Translations under genes and position numbers: made by a program
Notes under the pieces: generated by a model
Seen by the model: the letters and a program-made list of their open reading frames with translations, nothing else
What the model was told of the DNA's origin: nothing
Database searches by the model: none
NCBI GenBank assembly: GCA_902595855.1
Contig: CACJRY010000005.1
Span: 34,034 to 98,033, forward strand
Direction of reading: 5' to 3'
Origin: an uncultured Alphaproteobacteria bacterium
Lineage (GTDB): Bacteria; Pseudomonadota; Alphaproteobacteria; HIMB59; GCA-002718135
DNA: 64,000 nucleotides
Shown: positions 26,287-33,890 of the stretch, in pieces
How positions within the stretch are numbered: the stretch's first letter is position 1
How the letters are laid out: the number at the start of each line of letters is the position of its first letter

Positions 26287-26307
26287 AGTGTCCCGCTAGT
26301 GTCCCTT
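26287..26307 (-). repeat. GGAC doublet E (11-bp-phased direct repeat)
   Basis: Plus-strand AGTGTCCCGCTAGTGTCCC with GTCCC at 26290 and 26301. It matches doublet C at almost every position and lies about 36 bp beyond the 3' end of the intact tRNA-Gly gene, just inside the right end of the element. The position fits an arm-type binding site for a tRNA-targeting recombinase, by inference. Confidence 0.55.
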
Positions 26308-26341
26308 GCGTATATTAATTAGTTAATATTTGGGAGATTTA

Positions 26342-26393
26342 TTGGAGCGGGCGAAGGGATTCGAACCCTCGACTTCAACCTTGGCAAGGTTGC
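26342..26393 (-). repeat. Right direct repeat (attachment-site candidate) within tRNA-Gly
   Basis: The copy of the 52-bp repeat that is still part of the intact tRNA-Gly gene; it covers the anticodon 3' side, T-arm, acceptor 3' strand and CCA. Identity with 24599-24650 is complete over the whole length. Confidence 0.85.
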
Positions 26394-26417
26394 GCTCTAC
26401 CCCTGAGCTACGCCCGC
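26343..26417 (-). tRNA. tRNA-Gly(GCC)
   Basis: 75 bases with CCA encoded. Acceptor strands GCGGGCG and CGCCCGC pair perfectly; the D-arm is GCTCAGGGGTAGAGC; the anticodon arm is CAACCTT-GCC-AAGGTTG; the T-arm carries GGGTTCGAATCCC. It decodes GGC and GGT. It is the presumed target of the element lying on its 3' side. Confidence 0.97.
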
Positions 26418-26474
26418 ATAATTTTTTCTACTATCACGATAGTTTCATAAAGTATAATAAAAAGATGTATTTTT

Positions 26475-26993
26475 ATGTTAAGCTCTGAAGAATTTATAAA
26501 GTTATTAGATGACAATAATTACGATTATGAGCTTAATAGACATGAAGCACTTTATACTGTTGAAGACTCTTACAATCTCAGAGGAAAAATAAAGGGATCT
26601 CATAGTAAAAATTTATTTTTAAAGAATAAAAAAAATAAATTTTTTTTAATTTCTTGTGAAGAATTTACAAATATAAATCTTAAAAAAATTTCAAAATCCT
26701 TGGGTTTGGGAAATATATCTTTTGCAAGAGAAGAATATTTAAAAGATTTGCTGAACATAAAGCCTGGGTCAGTCTCTCCCTTTGCGCTCTTAAACGATCA
26801 TGAAAACAATATTAATTTTTATTTAGAGGACAAGCTTTTTAATTCAGATTTTGTTAACTTTCATCCTTTAGTAAACACAATCACTATTACAATGAGCTGT
26901 GAAAGTTTTGTTAAGTTAATGATTGAAAATAATAAAAAAATACATATCTTTTCAACTGAAAGTGAAACAATAATAAAAACATATGGAGAATAG
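26475..26993 (+). CDS. YbaK/ProX-type aminoacyl-tRNA deacylase
   Basis: 172 residues, the normal length. HEALYTVEDSYNLRGKIKGSHSKNLFLKNKK contains the conserved lysine-rich strand of the YbaK/ProX fold, and PGSVSPFALLNDHEN with FHPLVNTITITM is typical of the ProX (Ala-tRNA-Pro or related mis-charged tRNA) subgroup. It acts in the cytosol in trans to tRNA synthetases. The stop overlaps the start of the thioredoxin-TPR gene by 11 nt, so these two are one transcript. Confidence 0.85.
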   Translation: MLSSEEFIKLLDDNNYDYELNRHEALYTVEDSYNLRGKIKGSHSKNLFLKNKKNKFFLISCEEFTNINLKKISKSLGLGNISFAREEYLKDLLNIKPGSVSPFALLNDHENNINFYLEDKLFNSDFVNFHPLVNTITITMSCESFVKLMIENNKKIHIFSTESETIIKTYGE

Positions 26994-27846
26994 CAATATA
27001 ATAGATGTTAATGAAGTTGACTTTGAAACTAAAGTTATTGAAAAAAGTGATCATAAGTTAGTTGTTGTAGATTTTTGGGCGCCTTGGTGCGGACCTTGCA
27101 AACAATTAACACCAGTGATGGAAAAAATTGCTAGAGAAAACGAAGATAGTTTTGATTTAGTAAAAATTAATATAGACGAAAATCAACAACTTGCAGCTCA
27201 GCTCCGAATTCAATCTATACCTGCTGTTTTTGCTTTCAAAGAAAAAAAAATTGTTAATGCCTTTCAAGGAGTAATTTCTGAAAAAGATTTTATTGAATTT
27301 ATAGAAAAATCAGATGGAAAAAAACTAAAAGAAGATATGACTGATTTTTATAATGAAATAAAAAAACTTATTATTGATAAAAATATAAATGAAGCAAAAG
27401 ATAAGCTTTTGAATTTTATCACTGAAAATAATGGCGATCCTGTTGCTATAAGTCTTTATTTGCAATGTTTGTTGACACAAAAAGAGTTTAAAGAAATAGA
27501 TGATTTTGTTTCATCTCTTGATGAAGAAACCATAAAAAATAAGGAAATTGAAAAAATTTTAAAAAAGGTAAAAATCACTAAAGATTCTAAGGGTCTAGCA
27601 TCCATAGATGTATTGCTTAATAAGTATAATGAAAACCCAAAGAATTCAAAGGTACTTATAGAGATATCTGAGTTTTATTTTTCTGAAGAGGATTATGAAA
27701 AAGCCTTTTCGTTTTTGTTAGATAATTATAAAAATGACAAAGAAAAAATACAAAAAAAATTAGTAGAGTTTTTTGAGGCCCTAGGAAACGACCATGAGGC
27801 TACAAAAACTAATAGAAAAAAACTTTCTAGCTTGTTGTTCTCATAG
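26983..27846 (+). CDS. Thioredoxin-TPR protein, YbbN/CnoX type
   Basis: 287 residues. The N-terminal thioredoxin domain has VVDFWAPWCGPCKQL with an intact CGPC redox pair, and cis-Pro in IQSIPAVFAF. About residues 115-287 form a TPR-like tetratricopeptide half used by YbbN/CnoX chaperone-redoxins to pass clients to chaperonins. The linear order with a LON-domain gene directly downstream (stop then ATG with no gap) is common in alphaproteobacteria. Confidence 0.9.
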   Translation: MENSNIIDVNEVDFETKVIEKSDHKLVVVDFWAPWCGPCKQLTPVMEKIARENEDSFDLVKINIDENQQLAAQLRIQSIPAVFAFKEKKIVNAFQGVISEKDFIEFIEKSDGKKLKEDMTDFYNEIKKLIIDKNINEAKDKLLNFITENNGDPVAISLYLQCLLTQKEFKEIDDFVSSLDEETIKNKEIEKILKKVKITKDSKGLASIDVLLNKYNENPKNSKVLIEISEFYFSEEDYEKAFSFLLDNYKNDKEKIQKKLVEFFEALGNDHEATKTNRKKLSSLLFS

Positions 27847-28437
27847 ATGAAAATACCAATTTTCCCTTTGAACGGGGCCGTTATGTTTCCCAAAACCAAT
27901 CTGCCTTTAAATATATTTGAAGAAAGATATATTAGCATGATAGACTATTCTCTATCGAATAATCGGTTTCTTGGCATGGTTCAACAAAAACCCAATAACG
28001 AACTTTATAATATCGGCTGTTTTGGTAAAATTACTGCCTTTAATGAAACGACTGACAAAAGATATTTAATTAACTTGGAAGGAATAAACTACTTTAAAAT
28101 TTCCAAACAATTAGAAACAGATTTTAAATTTTTAATTTATGAAATAGAAATTCTAGATAGCTTTAACAACAACCCCATTGAAAATTCTTTAAAAAATAAA
28201 ATACTTGATAGTTTTAAAAAATATAATGAAGTTAAAAAAATTAATTTCAGTATTAAAGAAATTTCTGATTTAAGTATTATTGATTTGCTCAAGCTTATAG
28301 TAATGATTTCTCCGTTTGAGGTTAGTGTAAAGCAAATGTTTTTGGAACTAAAATCCAACAAAGAATTATACAAAAATGTTTTGTCTACCTTAGAAATCGA
28401 AACCGCAACAAAAAATAAAACAACATCTATAAATTAA
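27847..28437 (+). CDS. LON N-terminal-domain protein
   Basis: 196 residues. IPIFPLNGAVMFPKTNLPLNIFEERY is the substrate-binding LON N-terminal signature, followed by GMVQQKP and IGCFGKITAF. The protease and ATPase domains of Lon are absent, as in the stand-alone family that follows YbbN in alphaproteobacteria. The role is not well defined; substrate binding or adaptor function is a guess. It overlaps the convergent UbiH-type gene by 4 nt. Confidence 0.85.
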   Translation: MKIPIFPLNGAVMFPKTNLPLNIFEERYISMIDYSLSNNRFLGMVQQKPNNELYNIGCFGKITAFNETTDKRYLINLEGINYFKISKQLETDFKFLIYEIEILDSFNNNPIENSLKNKILDSFKKYNEVKKINFSIKEISDLSIIDLLKLIVMISPFEVSVKQMFLELKSNKELYKNVLSTLEIETATKNKTTSIN

Positions 28438-29624
28438 ATACCCATTGCGAAATCTGCGATTTTGTTTTTAATTGCTCTGTTGTTGTTTATCAAGCTTAGA
28501 CCAATTTTTTTTAAGAACTTGTATTGTTTTTGATCTTTTTTAAATATCCAGTTTAGCTTATCAGTTATTTCAAAAAGCCTGTATGCATCATAATAACACA
28601 AGGCATTATATTCTTTACAAAACCCCTTTGTACCCAAACTGTATTTCTTATTTTTTGCTTTAATTAGCAATGATGTTATTGATTTTACATCTCTTAATCC
28701 AAGGTTCCAGCCCTGTCCTGCAATTGGATGAATAGAGTGTGCAGCATCACCTGCATAAATGACTCTGTCCTCATAAAATTTTTCATTTATATGCGCAGAT
28801 AGAGGAAATGATTGTATAGAATTAATTCTTAAAACATTTCCTAGTTGCTTAAAAATTTTTTCATTTAAAACCTCTTCAATATATTCAGTTTGTAAGCCTT
28901 TAGAAGAAATCAAGTCAACTACCTTAGGTATATTTGACCAAATAAGAGCGCTTTGGTTCATATTTTTTTCTCTTTGCATCGGCAGAAGGGCAAGTGGACC
29001 GTTTTTTAAAAAAAACTCATATGCAATATTGTTGTGCGGCTTCTCATGCAAAAAATTTACAACAAGAGCTTTTTCACTGTAGTTTTTTGTAAACAAGTTA
29101 GTGCCTAATAATTTCCTAACTGCGCTTTTTTTTCCATCTGCAGCAATAACTAATTTGGCATTAATTTTTTTTTCATTTGAAAAACCAATTATTTTTGAAT
29201 TTTGATATGATAGGTCGTGCAAGCTTGATTCAAATAAGAAACTTACATTTCTTTTTTTTTTTATTTCCTTCACAAGAACATTAATCAGTTTTGAGTTTTT
29301 TACTATATAGCCCAAATTAGATTTAGCTTTTGGGTTTATAAAATCTATATTAGCTTTAACCTCTTTATCAATTACTTTAATCTGTTTTATTGGTTCAGCA
29401 AAATTTTTAATTAATTTCCACACTCCTTGAGACTCTAGAAAGTTTTTTGAACCTTCTGATATGGCGGTTGTCCTTGTGTCTGTTGTGATTTTTTTACTAT
29501 TAAGATTAATTTTTTTTTTTTCAGAAACAATAACGTTGTAGCCCAATTTTGAGGCAGAGTATGCTGTTAAAAGGCCTGTCAGTGCACCTCCCACTATATG
29601 AATATCGCAATTAAATTCTTTCAT
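28434..29624 (-). CDS. UbiH/UbiF-family FAD-dependent hydroxylase
   Basis: 396 residues. The FAD-binding DIHIVGGALTGLLTAYSASKLG at the N-terminus, LVIAADGKKSAVR in the middle and RVIYAGDAAHSIHPIAGQGWNLGLRD as the GD motif identify the ubiquinone hydroxylase family. It inserts a ring hydroxyl during ubiquinone synthesis; which ring position cannot be read from sequence. It starts 49 bp from the ftsK start on the other strand. Confidence 0.9.
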   Translation of the reverse strand: MKEFNCDIHIVGGALTGLLTAYSASKLGYNVIVSEKKKINLNSKKITTDTRTTAISEGSKNFLESQGVWKLIKNFAEPIKQIKVIDKEVKANIDFINPKAKSNLGYIVKNSKLINVLVKEIKKKRNVSFLFESSLHDLSYQNSKIIGFSNEKKINAKLVIAADGKKSAVRKLLGTNLFTKNYSEKALVVNFLHEKPHNNIAYEFFLKNGPLALLPMQREKNMNQSALIWSNIPKVVDLISSKGLQTEYIEEVLNEKIFKQLGNVLRINSIQSFPLSAHINEKFYEDRVIYAGDAAHSIHPIAGQGWNLGLRDVKSITSLLIKAKNKKYSLGTKGFCKEYNALCYYDAYRLFEITDKLNWIFKKDQKQYKFLKKIGLSLINNNRAIKNKIADFAMGI

Positions 29625-29672
29625 AATTCTTCTTCGAATTACCTTATTCTAAAGGTATTAGAAACAATTAAT

Positions 29673-31925
29673 ATGTTTAAATATGGCGGATTTAAGTTAT
29701 TTCTACTTAAAACCTTTGTGGGTTTGGGTCTGGCTGCCGTAGGTGCTTTTGTCTTGATTAGTCTAGGTACATACAATCAAGATGATCCTGGTTTTGGCAA
29801 ACTACAAGCATATGGGAATACACAAAATTTTTTTGGTGGTCTTGGGGCGCTTACTTCAAGCGGGATGTTATTTTTATTTGGAATATATTCCTATGTAATT
29901 GGTTTGTTTGTGCTTTTTGTTGGTATAAGATTGTTTGCTGGGACCTTGGTTAAAAATATTTATATTAAATTTTTTTTAATTATCTTTGCTTCTACTTTTT
30001 TTAACAATTTTTTAGCAAGCAGTTTTTTTAATTTTTCAGAAACTGGAATTATATATTCCACATCAGCAAACATTGCTTTTGATTTTTTTAGTAAATATAA
30101 ATTAAGCTTCATGGATACATACTTTTTTAGCCTTATTCTTAATTTTTTGTTTTTTTGTTTTTTTATAATTATATTTTTTTACTCATTTGGTATTAAATAT
30201 AAATTTCTAAAAAAACTAAGGTTTGTGGAAACAACAATTTCTTTCTTTTACAAAAAAATCTATATTTTAGTTTCTTATATTTTTACAAATAAAAACAGAG
30301 GTTTTGACAACAAAAAACTGTACACAAAAAGACAAAGGAGTGAACCAGTATTAGTTAAAAACAGAAATAGTTCTATAAAAAATGTTAAAACAAATCAAAA
30401 AAACCAAGGCTCAGATTTAGAGAATTACTTTTATCAACTTCCAAACACAGAAATGTTTACTAAGTCTTTACAAAAAAATAGTCACACAAAAGAAGCTGAG
30501 AGGCTCAATCGACAACTTTCATTAAAATTAGAAAGCACTTTGTTAGAATATGGTGTTGAGGGAAAAATTGTAAATTATAAATCAGGACCAATTGTTACTC
30601 TTTTTGAGTTTATCCCAAAGGCGGGAATTAAGGCCAGTAAAATTGTGGGATTATCTGACGATATAGCAAGGGCGATGTCTTCTCTTTCTTCAAGAATTTC
30701 ATCACAACCCGGAAAAACAAGTTTAGGCATTGAAATACCAAACTCAAAAAGAGAAGCTGTCTTATTTGGAGATTTAGTAAACGACAGTGTTTTTTTGGAT
30801 GATCACAGCTCATTAAAACTAGCGCTAGGAAAAGATATATCGGGCGAGAATATATTTACAGACTTAGAAAAAATGCCTCATTTGCTTATTGCAGGAACAA
30901 CAGGCTCAGGTAAATCTGTTGGGATAAACTCAATGATTATGAGTTTAATTATTAAATTTAAACCTAATGAGTGTAAGTTAATTTTAATAGACCCAAAAAT
31001 GCTAGAGTTAAGCATATATGAGGATATTCCACATTTATTAACTCCGGTTGTAACAAATCCCAATAAGGCAGTTTTTGCTTTAAAGTGGGTTGTTAAAGAA
31101 ATGGAGAATAGGTACAAATTAATGAGCTCTATAAATGTAAAAAATATAAAAACATTTAATCAAAAAATTAATACATTGCAAAAGTCTGGTAAAAAAATTT
31201 TTAGAGAAGTGCAGACAGGCATTGATGGAGAAACAAGAAAGCCAATAATTGAAAAAAGAGAAATTGCTCTTGAGGAAATGCCTTTTATAGTGGTTGTTAT
31301 TGATGAAATGGCTGATTTAATGATGGTTGCTGGTAAAGAAGTTGAGAGCCTTGTTCAAAGATTGGCTCAAATGGCAAGGGCATCGGGGATTCACCTAATT
31401 ACAGCAACACAAAGACCAAGCGTTGATGTTATAACAGGAACAATTAAAGCAAATTTTCCAAGCAGAATTAGTTATAAGGTTGCAAGCAAGTTTGATAGCA
31501 GAACAATTATCAACGAAATGGGTGCGGAACAATTGCTTGGAAGTGGTGATATGCTTTTTTTGGAAAATGGTGCAAATTTAAAAAGGCTACATGGAGGATT
31601 TGTGAGCGAGGGAGAGATCGAGAAAGTAGTTAACTTTATTAAAAAACAAAATGTTTTTGACTTTAAAAATGAAATTTCTTTAAGCGAACAAGATGGGGAA
31701 GGGTCGCTTTCTTTAAACTTTGAAAAAGGTGATGTTGATGAGCTGTACACAAAGGCAGTTGATATTGTTGTTAGCCAACAAAAAGTATCAACAAGCTTTA
31801 TACAAAGATATTTACAAATAGGTTATAATAGGGCTGCAAGAATTGTAGAAAAAATGGAGGATGATGGAATTGTTTCGGAAGCAAATAATGCTGGAAAAAG
31901 ACAGGTTCTTAAAAAAGCAAATTAA
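29673..31925 (+). CDS. ftsK: DNA translocase FtsK
   Basis: About 750 residues from ATG 29673 (MFKYGGFKLFLL); a farther in-frame start at 29598 would overlap the divergent ubiH-type gene. Four or so N-terminal membrane segments lie in about 1-185, then a short linker, an alpha/beta RecA-like motor with LIAGTTGSGKSVGINSMI (about 405-422) and FIVVVIDEMADLMMV (about 537-551), and a C-terminal gamma winged helix ending VEKMEDDGIVSEANNAGKRQVL. It links division to chromosome dimer resolution and segregation. The linker is much shorter than in E. coli. Confidence 0.96.
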   Translation: MFKYGGFKLFLLKTFVGLGLAAVGAFVLISLGTYNQDDPGFGKLQAYGNTQNFFGGLGALTSSGMLFLFGIYSYVIGLFVLFVGIRLFAGTLVKNIYIKFFLIIFASTFFNNFLASSFFNFSETGIIYSTSANIAFDFFSKYKLSFMDTYFFSLILNFLFFCFFIIIFFYSFGIKYKFLKKLRFVETTISFFYKKIYILVSYIFTNKNRGFDNKKLYTKRQRSEPVLVKNRNSSIKNVKTNQKNQGSDLENYFYQLPNTEMFTKSLQKNSHTKEAERLNRQLSLKLESTLLEYGVEGKIVNYKSGPIVTLFEFIPKAGIKASKIVGLSDDIARAMSSLSSRISSQPGKTSLGIEIPNSKREAVLFGDLVNDSVFLDDHSSLKLALGKDISGENIFTDLEKMPHLLIAGTTGSGKSVGINSMIMSLIIKFKPNECKLILIDPKMLELSIYEDIPHLLTPVVTNPNKAVFALKWVVKEMENRYKLMSSINVKNIKTFNQKINTLQKSGKKIFREVQTGIDGETRKPIIEKREIALEEMPFIVVVIDEMADLMMVAGKEVESLVQRLAQMARASGIHLITATQRPSVDVITGTIKANFPSRISYKVASKFDSRTIINEMGAEQLLGSGDMLFLENGANLKRLHGGFVSEGEIEKVVNFIKKQNVFDFKNEISLSEQDGEGSLSLNFEKGDVDELYTKAVDIVVSQQKVSTSFIQRYLQIGYNRAARIVEKMEDDGIVSEANNAGKRQVLKKAN

Positions 31926-32490
31926 TTTTTTTTTTGTTATAGCCCTTTTTGTTGTAATTTTTGTTTCTAAAAACCTAATTGGTCAAGAAATAAATTTAAA
32001 AATAAAAAATTATATAAAAAACCTAAATCAATTTTCATCAGGGTTTGTGCAATCAAGTGAAGCAAGTTTAGAAGAGGGATATATTTATATCTATGAGAAT
32101 AGATTGAGAATAGATTATATAAAACCTGACAGAACGCTAAAAATTAGTGAGAAAAAAGGAGTATACATAAATCACGAATTAAAAGAAGAAGAGTTTTTCT
32201 CAACTAAAAATAACATAGTTAAGGCTTTTTATGATATTTTTCTTAATGATGATTTTTTCTTATCTGCAGAATTTGAAAAAAAGAAGGGAGAAGTTATTTT
32301 TAGAAAACAGGTTAACACTGGCTCAGAGATAATTAACCTGATGGTTTATTTCGAAAACAACCCATTGGTCTTAAGAAAAATAACCGCTGAAACAAAAAGT
32401 GACACTATATCAATCAGTTTTAATGAACATAAATATAATAATGTTTTTGAAAAAGAATTTTTCTCTTTTTTACCTACTTATCTGGATTAG
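31888..32490 (+). CDS. lolA: Outer-membrane lipoprotein carrier LolA
   Basis: About 200 residues from ATG 31888, which overlaps the ftsK end by 38 nt; another in-frame ATG lies at 31861. A hydrophobic signal (INFFFVIALFVVIFVSKNLIG) ends near GQE. The mature part has YIKNLNQFSSGFVQSSE and GYIYIYENRLRIDYIKPD, the LolA beta-shell signature. It ferries lipoproteins from LolCDE to LolB across the periplasm. ftsK-lolA is a conserved pair. It overlaps the convergent regulator gene by 17 nt. Confidence 0.9.
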   Translation: MLEKDRFLKKQINFFFVIALFVVIFVSKNLIGQEINLKIKNYIKNLNQFSSGFVQSSEASLEEGYIYIYENRLRIDYIKPDRTLKISEKKGVYINHELKEEEFFSTKNNIVKAFYDIFLNDDFFLSAEFEKKKGEVIFRKQVNTGSEIINLMVYFENNPLVLRKITAETKSDTISISFNEHKYNNVFEKEFFSFLPTYLD

Positions 32491-33100
32491 CTAAGTCAAT
32501 AAATACCTCGTTGTTTTTACTAAAAATACTTAAATTTGATTTAATTTTTTTTAATTTTTTCCTAATTCTGTTTAGGTGGCTTTCCATAGATGAGGTATTT
32601 AGTTCATGTTTAATCTCAAGAACATCTCTTTCAAGCAATGTTTTTTTGACTTTTTTTTCTTTAAACAATTTTAACACAATAAGGTTTTCGGCATATGTTA
32701 AACTAATATGGTTTTTAGTCTTCATATTTATAATTGTTTGATTGTGAAGCTGAATTTCTTTAAATGTGTATTTTCTTTTATTTGCAAAATTATTAACAAA
32801 GTCAACAAACTTATTTATTGAGAAAGGCGAAACCAAGCTGTTGTTTTTAATTAATTCAAATTTTTGAAAAATGGAGTGGTCAGCACAAACAAACATAAAA
32901 TTTTCATTTTTTGAAATTTCTTTTATTAATCCAAGGGGGCCCTCTTTATGATCTTCCAAAAAAATAAGGGATAGATTTTTTTTATCATCTGGCTCATGAA
33001 GGGTTTCATAATTTTTTAAATCTATGTCAAAAAGACTATCAAGGCTCAAAAAAAAATATTTTAAGTTTTCAGAAGAATAGATATCTAGTTTGGTTTTCAT
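32474..33100 (-). CDS. Orphan regulator with degenerate receiver and winged-helix domain
   Basis: 208 residues. The C-terminal half (about 125-205) looks like an OmpR-type winged helix: SLTYAENLIVLKLFKEKK, then TSSMESHLNRIRKKLKK as the recognition region and a final wing NEVFIDLAN. The N-terminal half could be a receiver fold, but the phospho-acceptor aspartate is not evident (IFLEDHKEGP at strand 3) and the late Lys-Pro motif reads SPFS. No kinase gene is near. It likely binds DNA without classical phosphorylation. ATGA overlap couples it to yggS upstream. Confidence 0.55.
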   Translation of the reverse strand: MKTKLDIYSSENLKYFFLSLDSLFDIDLKNYETLHEPDDKKNLSLIFLEDHKEGPLGLIKEISKNENFMFVCADHSIFQKFELIKNNSLVSPFSINKFVDFVNNFANKRKYTFKEIQLHNQTIINMKTKNHISLTYAENLIVLKLFKEKKVKKTLLERDVLEIKHELNTSSMESHLNRIRKKLKKIKSNLSIFSKNNEVFIDLANPDK

Positions 33101-33735
33101 TTTTCCCTACTCCCGAAAAGCCTAGTACCTATGCGAATATAGGTTGCGTTGTGTTTTATTGCTTCTATGTAGTCTGAGCTCATGCCCATGCTCAACTCGG
33201 ATAACCCAAGCTCCATTGCTTTTTGCTGTAATAAGGAAAAGTGTTCTGCTGGATTTTCATTGATAGGCGGGATACACATTAATCCTATTACATTTAAACT
33301 TAGATCATTTTTGCAATAATTTATAAAGCCTTTTGATTCTTCTAAATATATGCCGCTTTTACTTTCTTCTTTTCCAGTGTTGATTTGAACAAAAAATTTT
33401 TTATTTTCTAACCCCCCATGTTTTACAAACTCTTTTGCTAGCTTTTCCCTGTCTAAAGTGTGAAAAATATCAAAAAGTTTGATTGCTTCTTTAGTTTTGT
33501 TTGTTTGAAGCGGACCAGTAAGGTGTAACTCTATGTTTGGGTTATTCTTTTTCAGATTTTTAAATTTAGTTTTGGCTTCCTGAACTCTGTTTTCACCAAA
33601 AATTCTTACCCCGAAACTTAAAGCATCTTTCACAGATTCCTCTGGGTGGTTTTTAGAAACCGCTATAATTTTGGTTTTTTTTCCAAAATCCCCTATTTCG
33701 TGCAAAATTTTATTATAATTAGCAATATCAAACAT
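33097..33735 (-). CDS. yggS: YggS-family PLP-binding protein
   Basis: 212 residues. KIIAVSKNHPEESVKDAL supplies the PLP lysine, followed by FGENRVQEAKTK, LHLTGPLQTNKTKEAI, FVQINTGKEESKSGI, LSMGMSSDYIEAI and IRIGTRLFGSR. This is the single-domain PLP homeostasis protein (PLPBP/YggS), a cytosolic non-enzymatic or weakly active fold type III relative. It shares an ATGA overlap with the downstream regulator. Its start lies 155 bp from the divergent porin. Confidence 0.93.
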   Translation of the reverse strand: MFDIANYNKILHEIGDFGKKTKIIAVSKNHPEESVKDALSFGVRIFGENRVQEAKTKFKNLKKNNPNIELHLTGPLQTNKTKEAIKLFDIFHTLDREKLAKEFVKHGGLENKKFFVQINTGKEESKSGIYLEESKGFINYCKNDLSLNVIGLMCIPPINENPAEHFSLLQQKAMELGLSELSMGMSSDYIEAIKHNATYIRIGTRLFGSREK

Positions 33736-33854
33736 TTATCTTTGTTGTAAAAAAACAACAATTATTATCAAAATGACTCATTTTTATGCTTTTTTTAGTT
33801 TTTTATCAATTTTTTAATTAAGAACATCATCAATATAAGAGTAGTTTCTTATAT

Positions 33855-33872
33855 TTAATGAATATTCATTAA
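33855..33872. promoter_or_regulatory. 18-bp perfect palindrome in the porin leader
   Basis: TTAATGAATATTCATTAA is a perfect palindrome centred about 27 bp before the porin start and 6 bp before its Shine-Dalgarno. At this place it could be an operator or a hairpin in the mRNA leader that affects translation or stability. Chance is possible in AT-rich DNA, but an 18-bp perfect match is notable. Confidence 0.4.
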
Positions 33873-33878
33873 CTCAAT

Positions 33879-33884
33879 AAGGAG
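33879..33884 (+). promoter_or_regulatory. Strong Shine-Dalgarno of the porin
   Basis: AAGGAG sits 6 bases before the ATG at 33891, an ideal spacing. Most genes in this window have no visible Shine-Dalgarno or overlap a preceding stop, so this site marks the porin as a highly translated gene and fixes its start. Confidence 0.8.
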
Positions 33885-33890
33885 TATATT

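Larger units (their letters stand above)
24651..26393. mobile_element. Small integrase-less genomic element at tRNA-Gly(GCC)
   Basis: The 1.74-kb segment lies between the partial tRNA-Gly copy (24599-24650) and the matching part of the intact tRNA-Gly gene (26342-26393). It carries a tRNA-Ser fragment, an HNH gene, a small membrane protein, a 192-residue unknown protein and GGAC doublets C, D and E. All three genes are on the minus strand. No integrase, excisionase or transposase is visible, so it would need a recombinase in trans or is a decayed remnant. Direct-repeat geometry is seen; mobility is inferred. Confidence 0.7.

Noticed and set aside
24484..26342. A CRISPR array or integron array from the repeated GTCCC motifs
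   Set aside because: The doublets are few, unevenly spaced and separated by genes; there are no regular spacers, no cas genes and no attC-like structures or integron integrase.
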